A stretch of 64,000 bases of DNA, taken from NCBI GenBank assembly GCA_019916065.1, contig CM034242.1:10608879-10672878 (forward strand). Direction: 5' to 3'. The position numbers and the translations under genes are program-made. The DNA is from Vitellaria paradoxa (taxonomy: Eukaryota > Streptophyta > Magnoliopsida > Ericales > Sapotaceae). Below are positions 49,005-60,348 of the stretch, in pieces; position 1 is the first letter of the stretch, and each line of letters opens with the position of its first letter. The notes beneath the pieces were generated by a model. That model was not told the origin of the DNA. It did not search any database and saw only the letters and a list, made by a program, of their open reading frames with translations.

Positions 49005-51939
49005 TCAACTCAACGGCTCTTTGCAAGTCTTCTTATTATGAGAGCCCATGCGACCACAACGACCACAACGAATTCTTCGTACAAGCTCACCAGTTGATCT
49101 AATCCTACGCTTCTTCGGCCTTCCAGCTGGTCTCCGTGTTATTGGAGGTAATATTGAACTATTACTGTCTGCAAACTCTTGGATTATGTCTGTTGGTATT
49201 GGAACAATCACACCTTCATATGCCAATTTGTAATTATCACCATGAAAGTACTCATCAACAAACTCACTCAAAGGTCTGTTAATCCTCCCAATAACAGCAA
49301 ATGCATGAGAGCATGGAAAACCAGAAATTTGCCAACCATAACAAGAACATGTACAATTCACCAAATCAACAGTTGTTGAAGGATTAGAAAATACTTCATA
49401 AATACTATCTGAACACATCTTGATGGTCCATGTTCTACCAGCATCAACAAGTGCATTAAACTTCTCTTCCATTCTTGGACATAGAACACCATTCCACTTT
49501 GTAGCATCGAGCTTTCTTATGGCAAACCATTCCATTAATTTAACCCTTATCTTGTCAACCAAATGTGCCACTGGCATATTTCTTGCATCAAGAATACATG
49601 AGTTAAAAGATTCAATGGCATTTGAAGACATCTCACCATACCTTCTACTACAAGAATACGCATTAGTCCAATTTTGCACAGGCAATCCACTCAAAAAGTT
49701 ATCCACAATTGCACCCCATTCCCTCTTCAAAACATCTAACTTCTCCTTAAATGCTGCAACTGTGGGAGCATAAGCACACTGACAAAACAAGTTCACAATG
49801 TATTCACGGGATCCATTAGATCTGTTACCACGACTAAATTTATCTCTTAAATTATTCTTCAAATGCTGTAGACAGAAAAAGTGATGACATGTAGGAAACT
49901 TAATTGGCAAAGATTCCATCAATCCAGGATTTCTATCGGAAATAATTGTAAAATCTTCAGAGGGGTTCAATATCTCACGCAAATGACCTAGGAACCAAGA
50001 CCAATTATCGAAATTCTCTGAATCAACAACAGCAAATGCCAATGGGAATAACCCTGCAGATGAACATAAAAACAGTACCGAATTACAAAACAGTACCGCA
50101 TATTAAAACAGTTCAAAAAAAACAGTACCATTCTTTGTATGGTGTACTTGTGGTCGTTGAATAGCAGATACATTTGGTACTGTGTTATACGATACTACAT
50201 CTTACTGAAAACAGTACCACATAATAAAACAGTACCGCACAAAAACAGTACCGCACAAAAACACTACCATTCTTTGTATTGCTAGATACATTTGGTACTG
50301 TGTTTATACGATACTACATCTTACTAAAAACAGTACCGCATAATAAAACAGTACCGCAAAAAATAGTACCACATAATAAAACAGTACCGCATGAAAACAG
50401 TACCACATAATAAAACAGTACCGCACAAAAACAGTACCGCACAAAAACACTACCATTCTTTGTATTGCTAGATACATTTGGTACTGTGTTTATACGATAC
50501 TACATCTTACTAAAAACAGTACCGCATAATAAAACAGTACCGCAAAAAACAGTACCACATAATAAAACAGTACCGCATAAAAACAGTACCACATAATAAA
50601 ACAGTACCGCACAAAAACAGTACCGCACAAAAACACTACCATTCTTTGTATTGCTAGATACATTTGGTACTGTGTTTATACGATACTACATCTTACTAAA
50701 AACAGTACCGCATAATAAAACAGTACCGCAAAAAACAGTACCACAAAAAAGTATGAACATTAACATACCATTATTCGCATCCTTGCCAGTAGCTGCCATC
50801 AGAATACCCTTGAAACGTGACTTCAAGAAAGTACCATCAATAAAAATGATAGGCCTGCAATATTTGAATCCACGTATACTGGCCCCAAATGATACAAACA
50901 ACCGTCTAAACCGGTTTATACCGTCATCCACATCCAACACAATATGACTACCTGGGTTAAGATCCATTGCAGCCTTCACATAACAACTCAAGTTATTAAA
51001 CGAATCAGCATACTCACCATAAATCATGTCTTTAGCTTTCTCTAAAGCACTCCAAGCCTTATCATAGCTAATTTCCATGCCATAGTTGTTTTTAAAAAAT
51101 ATAATAACGTCGACCGGCGACATTGAAGGTTTTAATGCTACTTGATCAACAATCAACTTACCTAAAGATTTCCTGCTCATCCTCTTAGACCTATCCCTAA
51201 TAATTGTCGGACCACAACTGTGAATATTGTTGAATTTCCTTATGTAAAAATTACGATTAACTTTTGATAACGATGCAACAATTGACCACGGACACCCTTC
51301 AGCGAACTTTTTTGCACAAACAACTTCGACTCTATCCTTGTTATTCCTCTCATACAAAAATTCAAAGCCAACCTCTGTAGCATATCGACAAATTGCATCA
51401 CGAAACTCATCAACACCTCCTACGAATTCCTGTCCCACGCTCAATATTAATGACGACCAATTAGAACACAACAATGGTTTATCCTTACGGCTTGAAATTG
51501 AACTACGATACACATCAACATCACAGCAATCATCATACGAATCCAGACCAGTACCAACATCACCAATTGGCACACTATTAGAAACAGTACCGGAACTGCT
51601 GGAAACAGTACCGGTACTGTTTTGGATCGGTACTGTGTTCAAACCGCCGAAAAAAACATCAATCGATATATAACACAAACCAACCATGCGAGCCAACATA
51701 ATCATATTTTGAAAATCAACATCGTTTCTCAGAAAACATGAAGAATGTTCATGGATTGAGTAACTAAATGATACATTTTCCAAATTCAAACTCGACCAAT
51801 TCTCACACACCTTTAACGCAAAATCTGAAAATGACATTTCACAGTTCAAATTGACTACAAAAGTCTCTGTACCAAACTTACATAGCAGCATCAAATTCGA
51901 AGACATGACTGACCGAAATCGTTCACAGCACAAACTCAC
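49005..51939 (-). CDS. MURA-type MULE transposase
   Basis: DNA transposase that would mobilise this element. Two exons in transcript order: 51939-50769 and 50053-49005, joined in phase (739 aa). Features in order: N-terminal ~95 aa of PB1-like type; a Ser/Thr/Val-rich linker at 101-131; a MuDR-type WRKY/GCM1 zinc finger (Cys208, Cys216, His240, Cys242); the MULE catalytic core with Asp368 (FIDGTF), Asp430 (ISDRN), the CLQH motif at 451-454 and Glu538 (SSNAIESFN); a SWIM finger (Cys626, Cys628, Cys638, His640); and a C-terminal CX2CX5HX4C knuckle (RCGRCGRMGSHNKKTC). All expected catalytic and metal-binding residues are present and no stop interrupts the frame. An in-frame Met at 51906 is an equally good start. 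Its intron holds array C. Confidence 0.93.
50062..50756 (-). repeat. Array C: 186-bp tandem repeat in the transposase intron
   Basis: The 715-bp intron (50054-50768) is almost entirely repeat. TCTTTGTAT recurs at 50132, 50271, 50457 and 50643, the last two steps being exactly 186 bp. Each unit has five to seven ACAGTACC(G/A)CA copies spaced by A-rich linkers and one opposing GGTACTGT. I count about 26 words in total. The unit is unrelated to the 147-bp unit outside the word itself. Confidence 0.9.
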
Positions 51940-52222
51940 CCAAATGCGTAATCCAAATCCGTACGTATTCCTTCGACCGACGTTAATCTCACTGCAAATC
52001 GTGTAATCTGTATCTATTTCTTCATATATAATCCTTTAACAGACTTTTTATCTCACTGTATGCTTGTTCACGCGATCTATAAGGAATGAAACAAAAAACG
52101 GAAAACGTGATTCTCGGTTCCATAATTCTCGGCAATTTCATATCAGTTAATTATAGATAAAAGGGCATTTAAGTCATATTATAAATTATATTTAAAACAA
52201 ACTCGTGGGACCCACTCAAAAG

Positions 52223-52319
52223 TGTGACTTAAATACAAAACTTTTCACATTAATATGACTTAAAAGCAATACTTTTTTTTTGGTATGACTAATATCTTTA
52301 AAAGATTACAAAGTATGAC
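52223..52319 (-). repeat. Right terminal iterons, GTCATA every 30-31 bp
   Basis: On the minus strand GTCA(T/C)A begins at 52319, 52289, 52259 and 52228 (steps of 30, 30 and 31 bp), the first 17 bp from the element end, as on the left. The last copy reads GTCACA, and the second is followed by CC rather than the usual A/T. A further AAGTCATA in the opposite orientation lies at 52171. This block is also the upstream region of the MURA gene (from 51940), so transposase binding could affect its own promoter; that is inference. Confidence 0.75.
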
Positions 52320-52345
52320 TTGGATACAATTTTCCGATTTTCAAA

Positions 52346-53517
52346 ATAGAATATGTATCTTGCTGGGGCGAGTTTGCCAATGAATATCCAACTGCATTAA
52401 CATGCATACTATTTTTCCCAACGAGTGATCCAACGAGCTTCCAACATCCTTGACACCTATACTATGAATAAAAGTGACTTATTAGGAGTTTTGAAAAAAA
52501 AAAAAAGTGAGGGAGGAGAAGAGGGGGAAAGAGAGCGAGTGTTAAGGAGTCTTCAAAATTAATGTTAAAATTACACTACATCTTTAAAAGTTTTTCAAAG
52601 CTTGGGGGCGACCATCCTTTTGGATCTATTGCCGCTTATATATTTTGAGAATTTAATTTTTAAAAATTTCAATTAATATAAATTTGTGACAAATTAATAT
52701 TGATGTAGATAGGTCAAAGAGACACTGAGAAGCTACCATTGAGATGCAACAGAAATACTCCTATGCCACTGAAATGCTCTTATCTCATATCGCCTATGTA
52801 GAGGAGGTACTATCTCTCTCTATATATAAAATTTTATATTAGATAACACATTTTAAAGTCAAATGAATGCCAAATTTTATTAAAATTTTATGTTAAAGCG
52901 TGTTTTGACGAGAGTAATAATATAATTAATGATTCCTTAAAAAGTCCACCTAATCAAACTCGAAATGAAGAAATATTATGCCATGAAAATACGAGTATAC
53001 CAGATTCATAGCCTACCTATATATAATTGTCCAAAGGGATGCGCCAATATTAAAGATTTACTTTCCTACTTGCAAAATGACATGCCGCATGCAAATGTAT
53101 CACAACTTACATGATTTGTGTTTTCTATTTAGTTTATCTCCATAGCAACCTCCCATTAATGCTTCCACAGTATTGTACAATAGGCTAAATTAATAATCAT
53201 AATATAATCAAATGATGCAATTCTAATCATATGTACATGATGTACTTAATTATATATAATTATTAAATAATAGTAATTCTTGACACAAATAAAAATTTCG
53301 TTTGGAACTTTAAATTTTACCCAAAAAAAAACATTAAAAATATTTTAAAAAATTTTAATTTTTATCTTACTGCACATGTTATAAGTCAATAACTTTAATT
53401 AATTTTTACTAATTTTTTACCATCTCAAACGCACCCAAAATATACTATTCTTAAGCATTCATTATTTAGTTTTCCTTAATTGATACACAAATACGCCTTA
53501 AAAGTTGACTAAATTAA
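52346..53517. other. Intergenic DNA right of the MULE
   Basis: No gene recognised. AT-rich; a MITE-A-like copy in reverse at about 53296-53437 (left TTCGTTTGGAAC, right CATCTCAAACGCACC). The segment 52346-52460 is compositionally like 42121-42407 on the other side of the MULE and is probably the other half of the same insertion target. Confidence 0.45.
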
Positions 53518-53750
53518 CACTACAAAAATTCACACTTTTGTCAACCACTTTTTTCAACCAAATATAAATTTGGTCACTAAGGTTGATTTTTTCCAATCAA
53601 ATTAAAATTGATCGCTAATAGTGATTCTTCTGACTAAATAAAAGTTGGTTGATAAAGAATAATTTTTTAGCAATCAATTGGTTATTAAAAAATTGAATAA
53701 AAAATAACATCTTTGCCAACCAATTGGTCAGTAAAAGTGTCACTTTTTGG

Positions 53751-55100
53751 TAGGGGTGCAAAATAGGCGGGTTGGGCAGGTTAGTGATGGGTTTAAACGG
53801 ATTGGAGATTAAATTGGTGCAACCCAAATCCACCCATTTAAAAGGCGGGTTAATATGGGCGGGTTGAACATGGGTTATATCAAACCCATGAACCCATATC
53901 CAATCCATTTACTTATGACCTAACTTACTTTTTAAAAAAAATTAAAAATTTATTTCAATTAATGTGTATATATATATATAAATACATCATTATTTATTTT
54001 AATTAATATAATATTATACATATTATATAATATTATATATTATATTTATTTTTTTCAGTTAATTTCGAATTTGTACGAACCGATTTATTTTTTATTCAAT
54101 TTTAAATCAACAACTCTCTCTCTCTTTGCGCGCACGCGCGCACGTATGCGTGTGGGAGGGTGTGTGCATGTGTGTGCGTGCGCGTGTGCATGTGTGCGTG
54201 TGTGTGCAGGTGTTCGTGTGTGTACGTGTGCGCGCACGAGCTCGTGTGTGTGTGCGTGTGCGCGCCCACACGCGCGTGTACTTGTGTGCCCCCGCGCGCG
54301 CACGCACACGCGTAGGCGTGTATGCATGTGTTTGCACGCACGTGCGTGCGTGTCTGTACGCACGCGCATGTGTGTAGGTATGTATGTGTGTGTGTGCGCG
54401 TGCGCGTATGTAGGCATATATGCATGTATGTGCGCGAGCGCGCACATGTAGGCATGTATGCGTGTGCGCACGCACGCGTGTGCGTAGGCATGTATGTATG
54501 TGTTCGCGTGTGCGTGTATGTGTGCACGCGCATGTGTGTAGGCATGTATGCTTGTGTATGTGCATGCGCGCGCGCGTGTGTAGGCGTGTATGTGTGTATG
54601 TGCGCGCGTCCGCGTATGTGTGCACGCGCGTGCGCGCGTGTTTGTGCGTGTGTGCGCGCATGTGTGTGTAGGCGTGTATGCATGTATGGGCGCGTGTGTG
54701 TACGCGCACGTGTTATTTGTATTGAGTATGGTGGAGAATAGGAACAAAAAATGGAAGAAGAAATAAATTATATATAATGTATATATTATACATTTATTGT
54801 ATACGCTGAATATATATATACACGTATCATATGTATGTAATGTATATATTATATATTTATTGTAGATATTGCTAGAGAGAGAGAGAACAGTGTAAAGAGA
54901 GAGGGGGGTTAAACTAATTTTTTAACTTAAATGAGTGTTTTAACGGGTCCCGTTTCACAACCCATTTGCACCCGTTTATAAATGAGTATTTTATAAGTTA
55001 CCCAATTAAAACCCAATTAGTAAAATGATAAGACCCAAACCTATTTATTATAGGTTTAATTGGGTGGGTTGATGGGTTTGGGTCAATTTTGTCACCCCTA
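53751..55100. mobile_element. hAT-type non-autonomous element, 1350 bp
   Basis: Begins TAGGGGTGCAAAAT; the reverse complement of its end begins TAGGGGTGACAAAAT. It is flanked by a perfect 8-bp TSD CTTTTTGG (53743-53750 and 55101-55108). Near each end are inverted GGGCGGGTTG / CAACCCACC and AACCCAT-rich stretches. No transposase is encoded. The middle contains an extreme alternating purine-pyrimidine tract. Confidence 0.9.
54128..54712. repeat. ~585-bp alternating TG/CG tract (Z-DNA-prone minisatellite)
   Basis: Almost continuous alternation of purine and pyrimidine (TGTG, GCGC, CGCACG), with a loose ~20-50 bp internal theme GTGTAGGCATGTATG repeated at least eight times from about 54370. It lies inside the hAT element. 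Six-frame translation yields long His/Thr/Ala- or Cys/Val/Arg-rich frames on both strands, which are composition artefacts. Confidence 0.9.
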
Positions 55101-55770
55101 CTTTTTGGCTACTAATTGGTTGTTAAAGGATTATTCACTAAATGATTACTTTTCCCAACTAATTGGTTGCTAAAAATTTGAATAAAAAAATAATAAGGTA
55201 TTTATTACCTTTGCTGACCAATTGATCAATAAAAATATTATTTTTTGTTACCAATTAGTCGTTAAAGATTACCTTTTAGCAAATAAATTAATTTAGTCAC
55301 TAAAAAGTTGCCTTCCTCAATTAATCGATCGTTAAAAATTTGAATAAAAATAATAATATATTTATTATTTATTAACTTAAAAATATTAATAATATATTTA
55401 TTACCTTTACCAACCAATTAGTAAGTAAAGATAATAATATAATCCATTGTTTTTTAATTTTTTTTTTGGGCATGCCAAACACATATAAAGTTAATTTTTT
55501 AGCTAGAATCTTAAAAACATAATAATAAATAAAAAAATATAGCTTATTCATCGCAAATGGAGCCTTTTAGTGTCTCCATTTTGGTTTGGGATGAAATCTT
55601 TCTTTTCATTTTTTTTTCCAAATTTAAATAGGCTGAGTATTTTTTTATTCAGTCAGTATTTTTTAAAAAATAAAAATTATTTATTAAATAAAAAATATGT
55701 TATAAAATATATAATAAAAGTAAAATTATTATAAATTTTAAATCAAATAATTATGTACATTAATGTATAT

Positions 55771-55905
55771 TAAGCTCCGTTTGGAACTTCAACTTTTTCT
55801 AAAAGAATTCAAAAATTTTTAATTTCTTCCAATTAAATTTAATCAGGTCACTTTTACACTAATTTTTAATTTTTCTTTTTAATTTTTTCAAAACTTCAAA
55901 TGCTA
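55771..55905. mobile_element. MITE family B, reverse copy
   Basis: Read in reverse it follows the same order as the units at 822-950: GCATTTGAAGTT end, AAAATTAGTGTAAAAGTGA, TTAAATTTAATTGGAAGAAATT, and finally GTTCCAAACGGAGC. It is mutated but the full length is present. Confidence 0.55.
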
Positions 55906-57844
55906 CACTGATATATAAATAAATACATACCCAGGCACATAAAGAGGACTACCACTCTCGTTTTTACTAATAATATTTCATATTTGTCTCAAATGGCAAG
56001 AATAATGCATATACTTGTTAGGGGGATAATTTTACCTTATAAAAAGGGCTCAAGTTGGAATACAACTTCAAATTCTTAAAATTTGTATTTCAATGCACGT
56101 AAAAAAAAAAAAAAAAAAAACTAATTATTGAGATATAAATTTATATTTTTTAAAGTTAACCATCAAATATATCCTCAAAAGCATCCAACGGCTGAAATAC
56201 AATTTTAGGACTTCAAAGTGTTCCAACTTCATTCCCTCGTTCAATTTTGCTTTGCATCCCAACTTCGCATTAATTGGAAATTTGCCATTATTTTGCGAGC
56301 AAATAGTACCAAAGAAGACCCACCTACTACTCCCGACTATTTTCTCTGTGGCATCATTCTTTACGCAGCTAATGGTTGACTGCCACGTGGATTATTAACA
56401 TCCCTTTGTCATTTTTAAAGTGGTTCTCAAGCTACACCAAAGATGGGAATGATTTTTGTTTTATTGTTTCATCATAATTCCCATCGACGACCCACTTTAA
56501 TTAGATTCTTTTTAAGAAAAAATATTGAGTGTAACGTTAATGACAGAGTGTAATAAGTTAATAAAATAAATACACTTATTTATATTAAAATATTAATTAT
56601 AAAATAATTTATTTTGAAACTGTTTAGTATGTTAAAAAGAGTAAAAAATAGATTGAGTTTCAATTTTTTAGCGTTTGTTGATACAACTCAAAAATTCTGA
56701 TCAGAATTATTTGAATGTGGCATTACTTATCCGTTCTTGTTCGAACGGTTCCTGTTAAAAATGTTGTCAAAATTTTGTAAAATTTAAAAATTCACAATAA
56801 ATGCACGAAAAATAACAATAAACAAAAGTTAATAAAATTTGTAATAATTGACAAAATTTTGAAAATGTTAGGTACCAAACGCCCTCTTGTTGTAGGCAAA
56901 AGATTTAAATTCAATATTGTAATAACTACAATTTAAATTTTACATATATTTTTACATTATTAACTTATTGTACCATGTCATCTTAAATACTGTAAATTAT
57001 GGTTTCATTGAATATTTTCCCATCCCATTTTCACTTTCCTGTAATTTTGATTCTTTTATTTACCCCACTTTTTCGGGGGGAAATTTTTTTTTTTTTTTTT
57101 CTAATTGCTTGCATTATAATGAAAATAACAAGGTAGTGATATTTTAGATATAACCGTAGTGACTATGAATTCGATAAAATCACTGCCAAAATAACTAGTT
57201 TTTTTAGCGCATAAATCAAAGCACGGTTATTTTTACGTCCTGTTTGGAAAAGTTCAATGTTAGCTGTTTCCCGAAACAGAGAATTTAGCAAATTGTCCAA
57301 ACACGGAACTACAAATGGCAACTCTGCCGGCTCTACTATTTTTCTTTTTTTATTTTTTATTCATTCATCTTGCTTACCTAAGTTTATTGTTATTTTTAAT
57401 TAAAATATTATTCACGATAACAACTAAACTAGTAAGTTTCTTGTCTATGCCGCCTTTTGTTTTTGTTTTGAGAAATTAGGTCATTGATGGCTGCCTCTCT
57501 CGTTGTTGCCAAACACGCCTCTGTGGATATTCCAACTTTTGTTGCCATCTCCGTTCCAACACGAGTATATTCTAAGCAGGGTGATGATTGCAAAGCGCTT
57601 TCATTGACAAACGCAATAGAATGTTAAAAGTTAAAACTTTGGGGAAACTTCCTTCCCTCACAAATCAATTGGCCTAATTTTGACTTGAAATTCAAATGTT
57701 TTAGATAGGGAGAGAAAGGGTATAGTTGGTATGTCCACCGCAAATTCAAGTTTGGGCAATTTTAGATTTGTGCTCTGTAAATAATGGGCTTGATTAGTCT
57801 ATGAGTAATCATAGGAACACAAATTATCACATGTTTCTCAAGAA

Positions 57845-57884
<40 letters not shown>

Positions 57885-58873
57885 TTCTAATCAATGTTAT
57901 ATTTCAATAAGATTAGAATTATATAATCTGATAATTACTTGATACACTTACTTGATTTAGGTTTCGTTTTGATAAGAAGTAATTATAACTAAGTTACGAG
58001 TTGCTGAGGTGGCATTTAGTTTACTTTTCTATTTTTTATTTTTATTTTATGTGTTAAAAATCTCAAAACGAGGAAATTAGAAAATATTTTGCTTTTCTTA
58101 TTTTGAGATTTTTCTCATTTTTTGTTAAAAACTCTCAAAACGACTTTTGTCATTTTTCATTTTATGTGTAAAATCATTTTTTTATTTTCGAAAACAAATT
58201 TTGAGAACACAAGTAACTAATTGCATTTTGACATGTTTCCTTTATTTTCAAAAGCATAAATTGAAAAATGTATTCAAAATAGAAAATGAAAAACAAAAAC
58301 AAAAAATAAAAAATGAAAAAATAAACCAAATGAGCCTTAACTTTTTTATTTTTTTTAAATGATCAAATTTACTCTCTTACATTTTAATCTTTTTTGAAAT
58401 ATTTAAGGGTAAAAATGTCAAGTTAACAAAAAGTTAAAAAACTAATTGCTAAAAAAGTTAGATTTTTCTCTTCCCAAACACAAAAAAACTAACTTTTTAG
58501 TAGATTGTTACTAACTAATTACAAAAAAAAACTAACTTTTTTTGCTTCCCAAACCAAGCCTTAGTGTAGTCAAGTGCATTAGGGTATAAAATAAAAGGGA
58601 TATGTCATAAAAATATCACTTCCTCACCAACTCTAATACTTAAATCATCTTAATATTTAATGTTTTAACTACAATTAGGACGATGATCGACAGATATTTT
58701 ATAAGTTTCTAACTTAATTCAGACTGCCAATGTGTTCCCAATTGGAAATCCCCTCTATTCATTTTCTTTCACTTTTTTTTGTTTTTTTAACTTGCAGGTT
58801 CGCATTGAAAGAGGAAATACATAAGATGAGTTTTAGAGAGAGAGAGAGAAAGAAGGGGGTTGATTCGACTTTA

Positions 58874-59056
58874 TTTATTTAGTTTTTTGATAATTTTAGG
58901 GTGTCCGAGCTCAACTTGCGCGCACTTCAACTAATCCCTAGAAATCTTGAAATTAACAATCAGATAAGCTTCCAATAGACTTGAGAAGACTCGAATTAGT
59001 GATTATTAAGAAGCAAATTCAAAATTTTTTCAATTGAACTAACTCTCAGGGTTGGA
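58874..59056 (-). mobile_element. tRNA-derived SINE with 15-bp near-perfect TSD
   Basis: On the minus strand it reads from a TAGTTCAATTG A-box-like head through a B-box-like AATTCGAGTCTTC, then GGGATTAGTTGAAGTGCGCGCA and a CGGACACCC tail. Flanks are GTTGATTCG(A/G)CTTTA at 58859-58873 and 59057-59071 (14 of 15 identical). A partial copy of the same family lies in plus orientation at 60003-60136. Confidence 0.8.
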
Positions 59057-59606
59057 GTTGATTCGGCTTTAACAAAAAAATGTAAAGAAAGTAGAATGTC
59101 TAATAGAATGGAAGAGTTACGTCATCTATACGAGAAATTTCAATAATTTATAAAAGCAAAACTAAAGAAGCCTTGGATTTATAATGGCCCTTCGCTAGGA
59201 TGCTTTTTTTTTTTTTTTCTTTTTTTTTCGCATAGAGAAACACAAGCCAAAAGTTAATTATATCTAGTTTGACTTGAATAATGCAAAGTGTTCCAAAAGT
59301 TTGCGCACAAAACAATCCCTAATTTGGATGTGATATGATTAATGACAAGAATAGTTGTGACTTGAAAAAAAAAAATAAATTAGCAAAAATTAATATAAAA
59401 ATCGACACGTGGAAATTCTGTTTCATTGACTCGTAAGTAAATAATCCACAATTCCATAATATATATATAATTAATATATTCTATTAGTAACGTTTTTGTT
59501 TCAAATTTCAATGGCTATGGCAAAAGGAAGGAACCTACCCAAAAAAAAAAAAAAAAAATGGCTAAAGGAAGGATGAAAGAATAGATCAATTCAAACTCTA
59601 TACTTA

Positions 59607-59760
59607 TGACACGTTTAGAATGATAAAAAGTGAGATAAAATAAGATAAAATGAGATAATTTGTGAATTCGTAATTTGTGTAGTAAAATAAAAAACAAATA
59701 ACTTTTAAAAAATTTCAAAAATTCTCAAAATTTTTCAGATATTTTTTTTCCACTTTCTTT
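59607..59760. mobile_element. MITE family A, copy 3
   Basis: ACACGTTTAGAATGATAAAA start and the diagnostic core TTCGTAATTTGTGTAGT match copies at 1381 and 40585; the right end is degraded into T runs. Confidence 0.6.
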
Positions 59761-60002
59761 ATCTATATTTTCATTTTTTTTTTCATTTTACAAGCTAGAA
59801 CTCAAAGTTGGACCCCATAGATAACAATATAAAAATAGTTAAAATCACGTAATTTGGTCAACAAACAAAGCAAAATCGGAACCAAACATGGATTATTTAA
59901 ACATTAAAATAAAATAAAATATTTATAATACATAGTAGACTTGTAAACCTCTTACTTTCAAAATTAGTATTTAATTGAATTTTAAAAAATTAAAATAAAA
60001 TT

Positions 60003-60123
60003 AAAACAGAGAGATCAGGAGAATTCAAGTCTTCTCAGAATTATTGAAGGATTTATCTGATTATTAATTTTAAAGTTTCAAAAATTAGTTGAAATACATG
60101 CAAGTTAATCCCAATACGCTGAG

Positions 60124-60136
<13 letters not shown>
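60003..60136 (+). mobile_element. SINE 3' part, upstream of the metalloproteinase gene
   Basis: Contains AATTCAAGTCTTCTCAG, then TTATCTGATTATTAATTT and AATTAGTTGAAATACATGCA, aligning with the body of the SINE at 58874-59056, and ends in an A tail (60126-60134) that runs into a (GA)n tract. The tRNA-like head is missing or too diverged to see. Confidence 0.6.
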
Positions 60137-60165
<29 letters not shown>

Positions 60166-60312
60166 AAGGGAGAGAAAGTGGTTAACCCACCATTACACCA
60201 GCAAAGTCACATTCTGAAATGAAATATGTGCACACAGAAGAAATCTTCTTCACCTTCCCATGATTTCTTGACCGCATCGATCTTATCTTTAAATATATTT
60301 ATACATACATAA

Positions 60313-60348
<36 letters not shown>

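Larger units (their letters stand above)
42417..52336. mobile_element. Apparently complete 9.9-kb Mutator-like element carrying Ulp1-like and MURA genes
   Basis: Borders rest on three agreeing signals: a perfect 9-bp repeat ATTTTCAAA at 42408-42416 and 52337-52345 (9 bp is the MULE TSD size); GTCATA iterons beginning exactly 17 bp inside each end in mirror orientation; and two element-type genes filling the interior. The tips themselves (GGGGTTTTTGGAGGCCG and CGGAAAATTGTATCCAA) do not match, so there is no classical TIR. It carries a Ulp1-like protease gene (+, 43859-47996) and a MURA transposase (-, 49005-51939), convergent, both open. The presence of a Ulp1-like gene recalls the Kaonashi-type MULEs of plants. 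Roughly 90-100 copies of ACAGTACC/GGTACTGT fill its non-coding parts. Intact frames and an identical TSD argue for fairly recent insertion. Confidence 0.85.
53518..55440. mobile_element. CACTA-like repeat, interrupted by a hAT insertion
   Basis: Starts CACTACAAAAATTCAC at 53518, the typical CACTA/En-Spm tip, followed by many subterminal words of the TTGGTC(A/G)(C/G)TAA and CCAATTGGT family in both orientations. After the hAT insertion the same words resume (55101-55440). I did not find the matching right tip (TTTTGTAGTG), so the element is truncated or its end is degraded. No transposase. Confidence 0.55.

Noticed and set aside
54085..54747. Long overlapping open frames (126-220 codons) on both strands
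   Set aside because: All come from the alternating TG/CG tract, with His/Thr/Arg- or Cys/Val/Arg-only composition, in every frame and both strands; no codon bias or motif.
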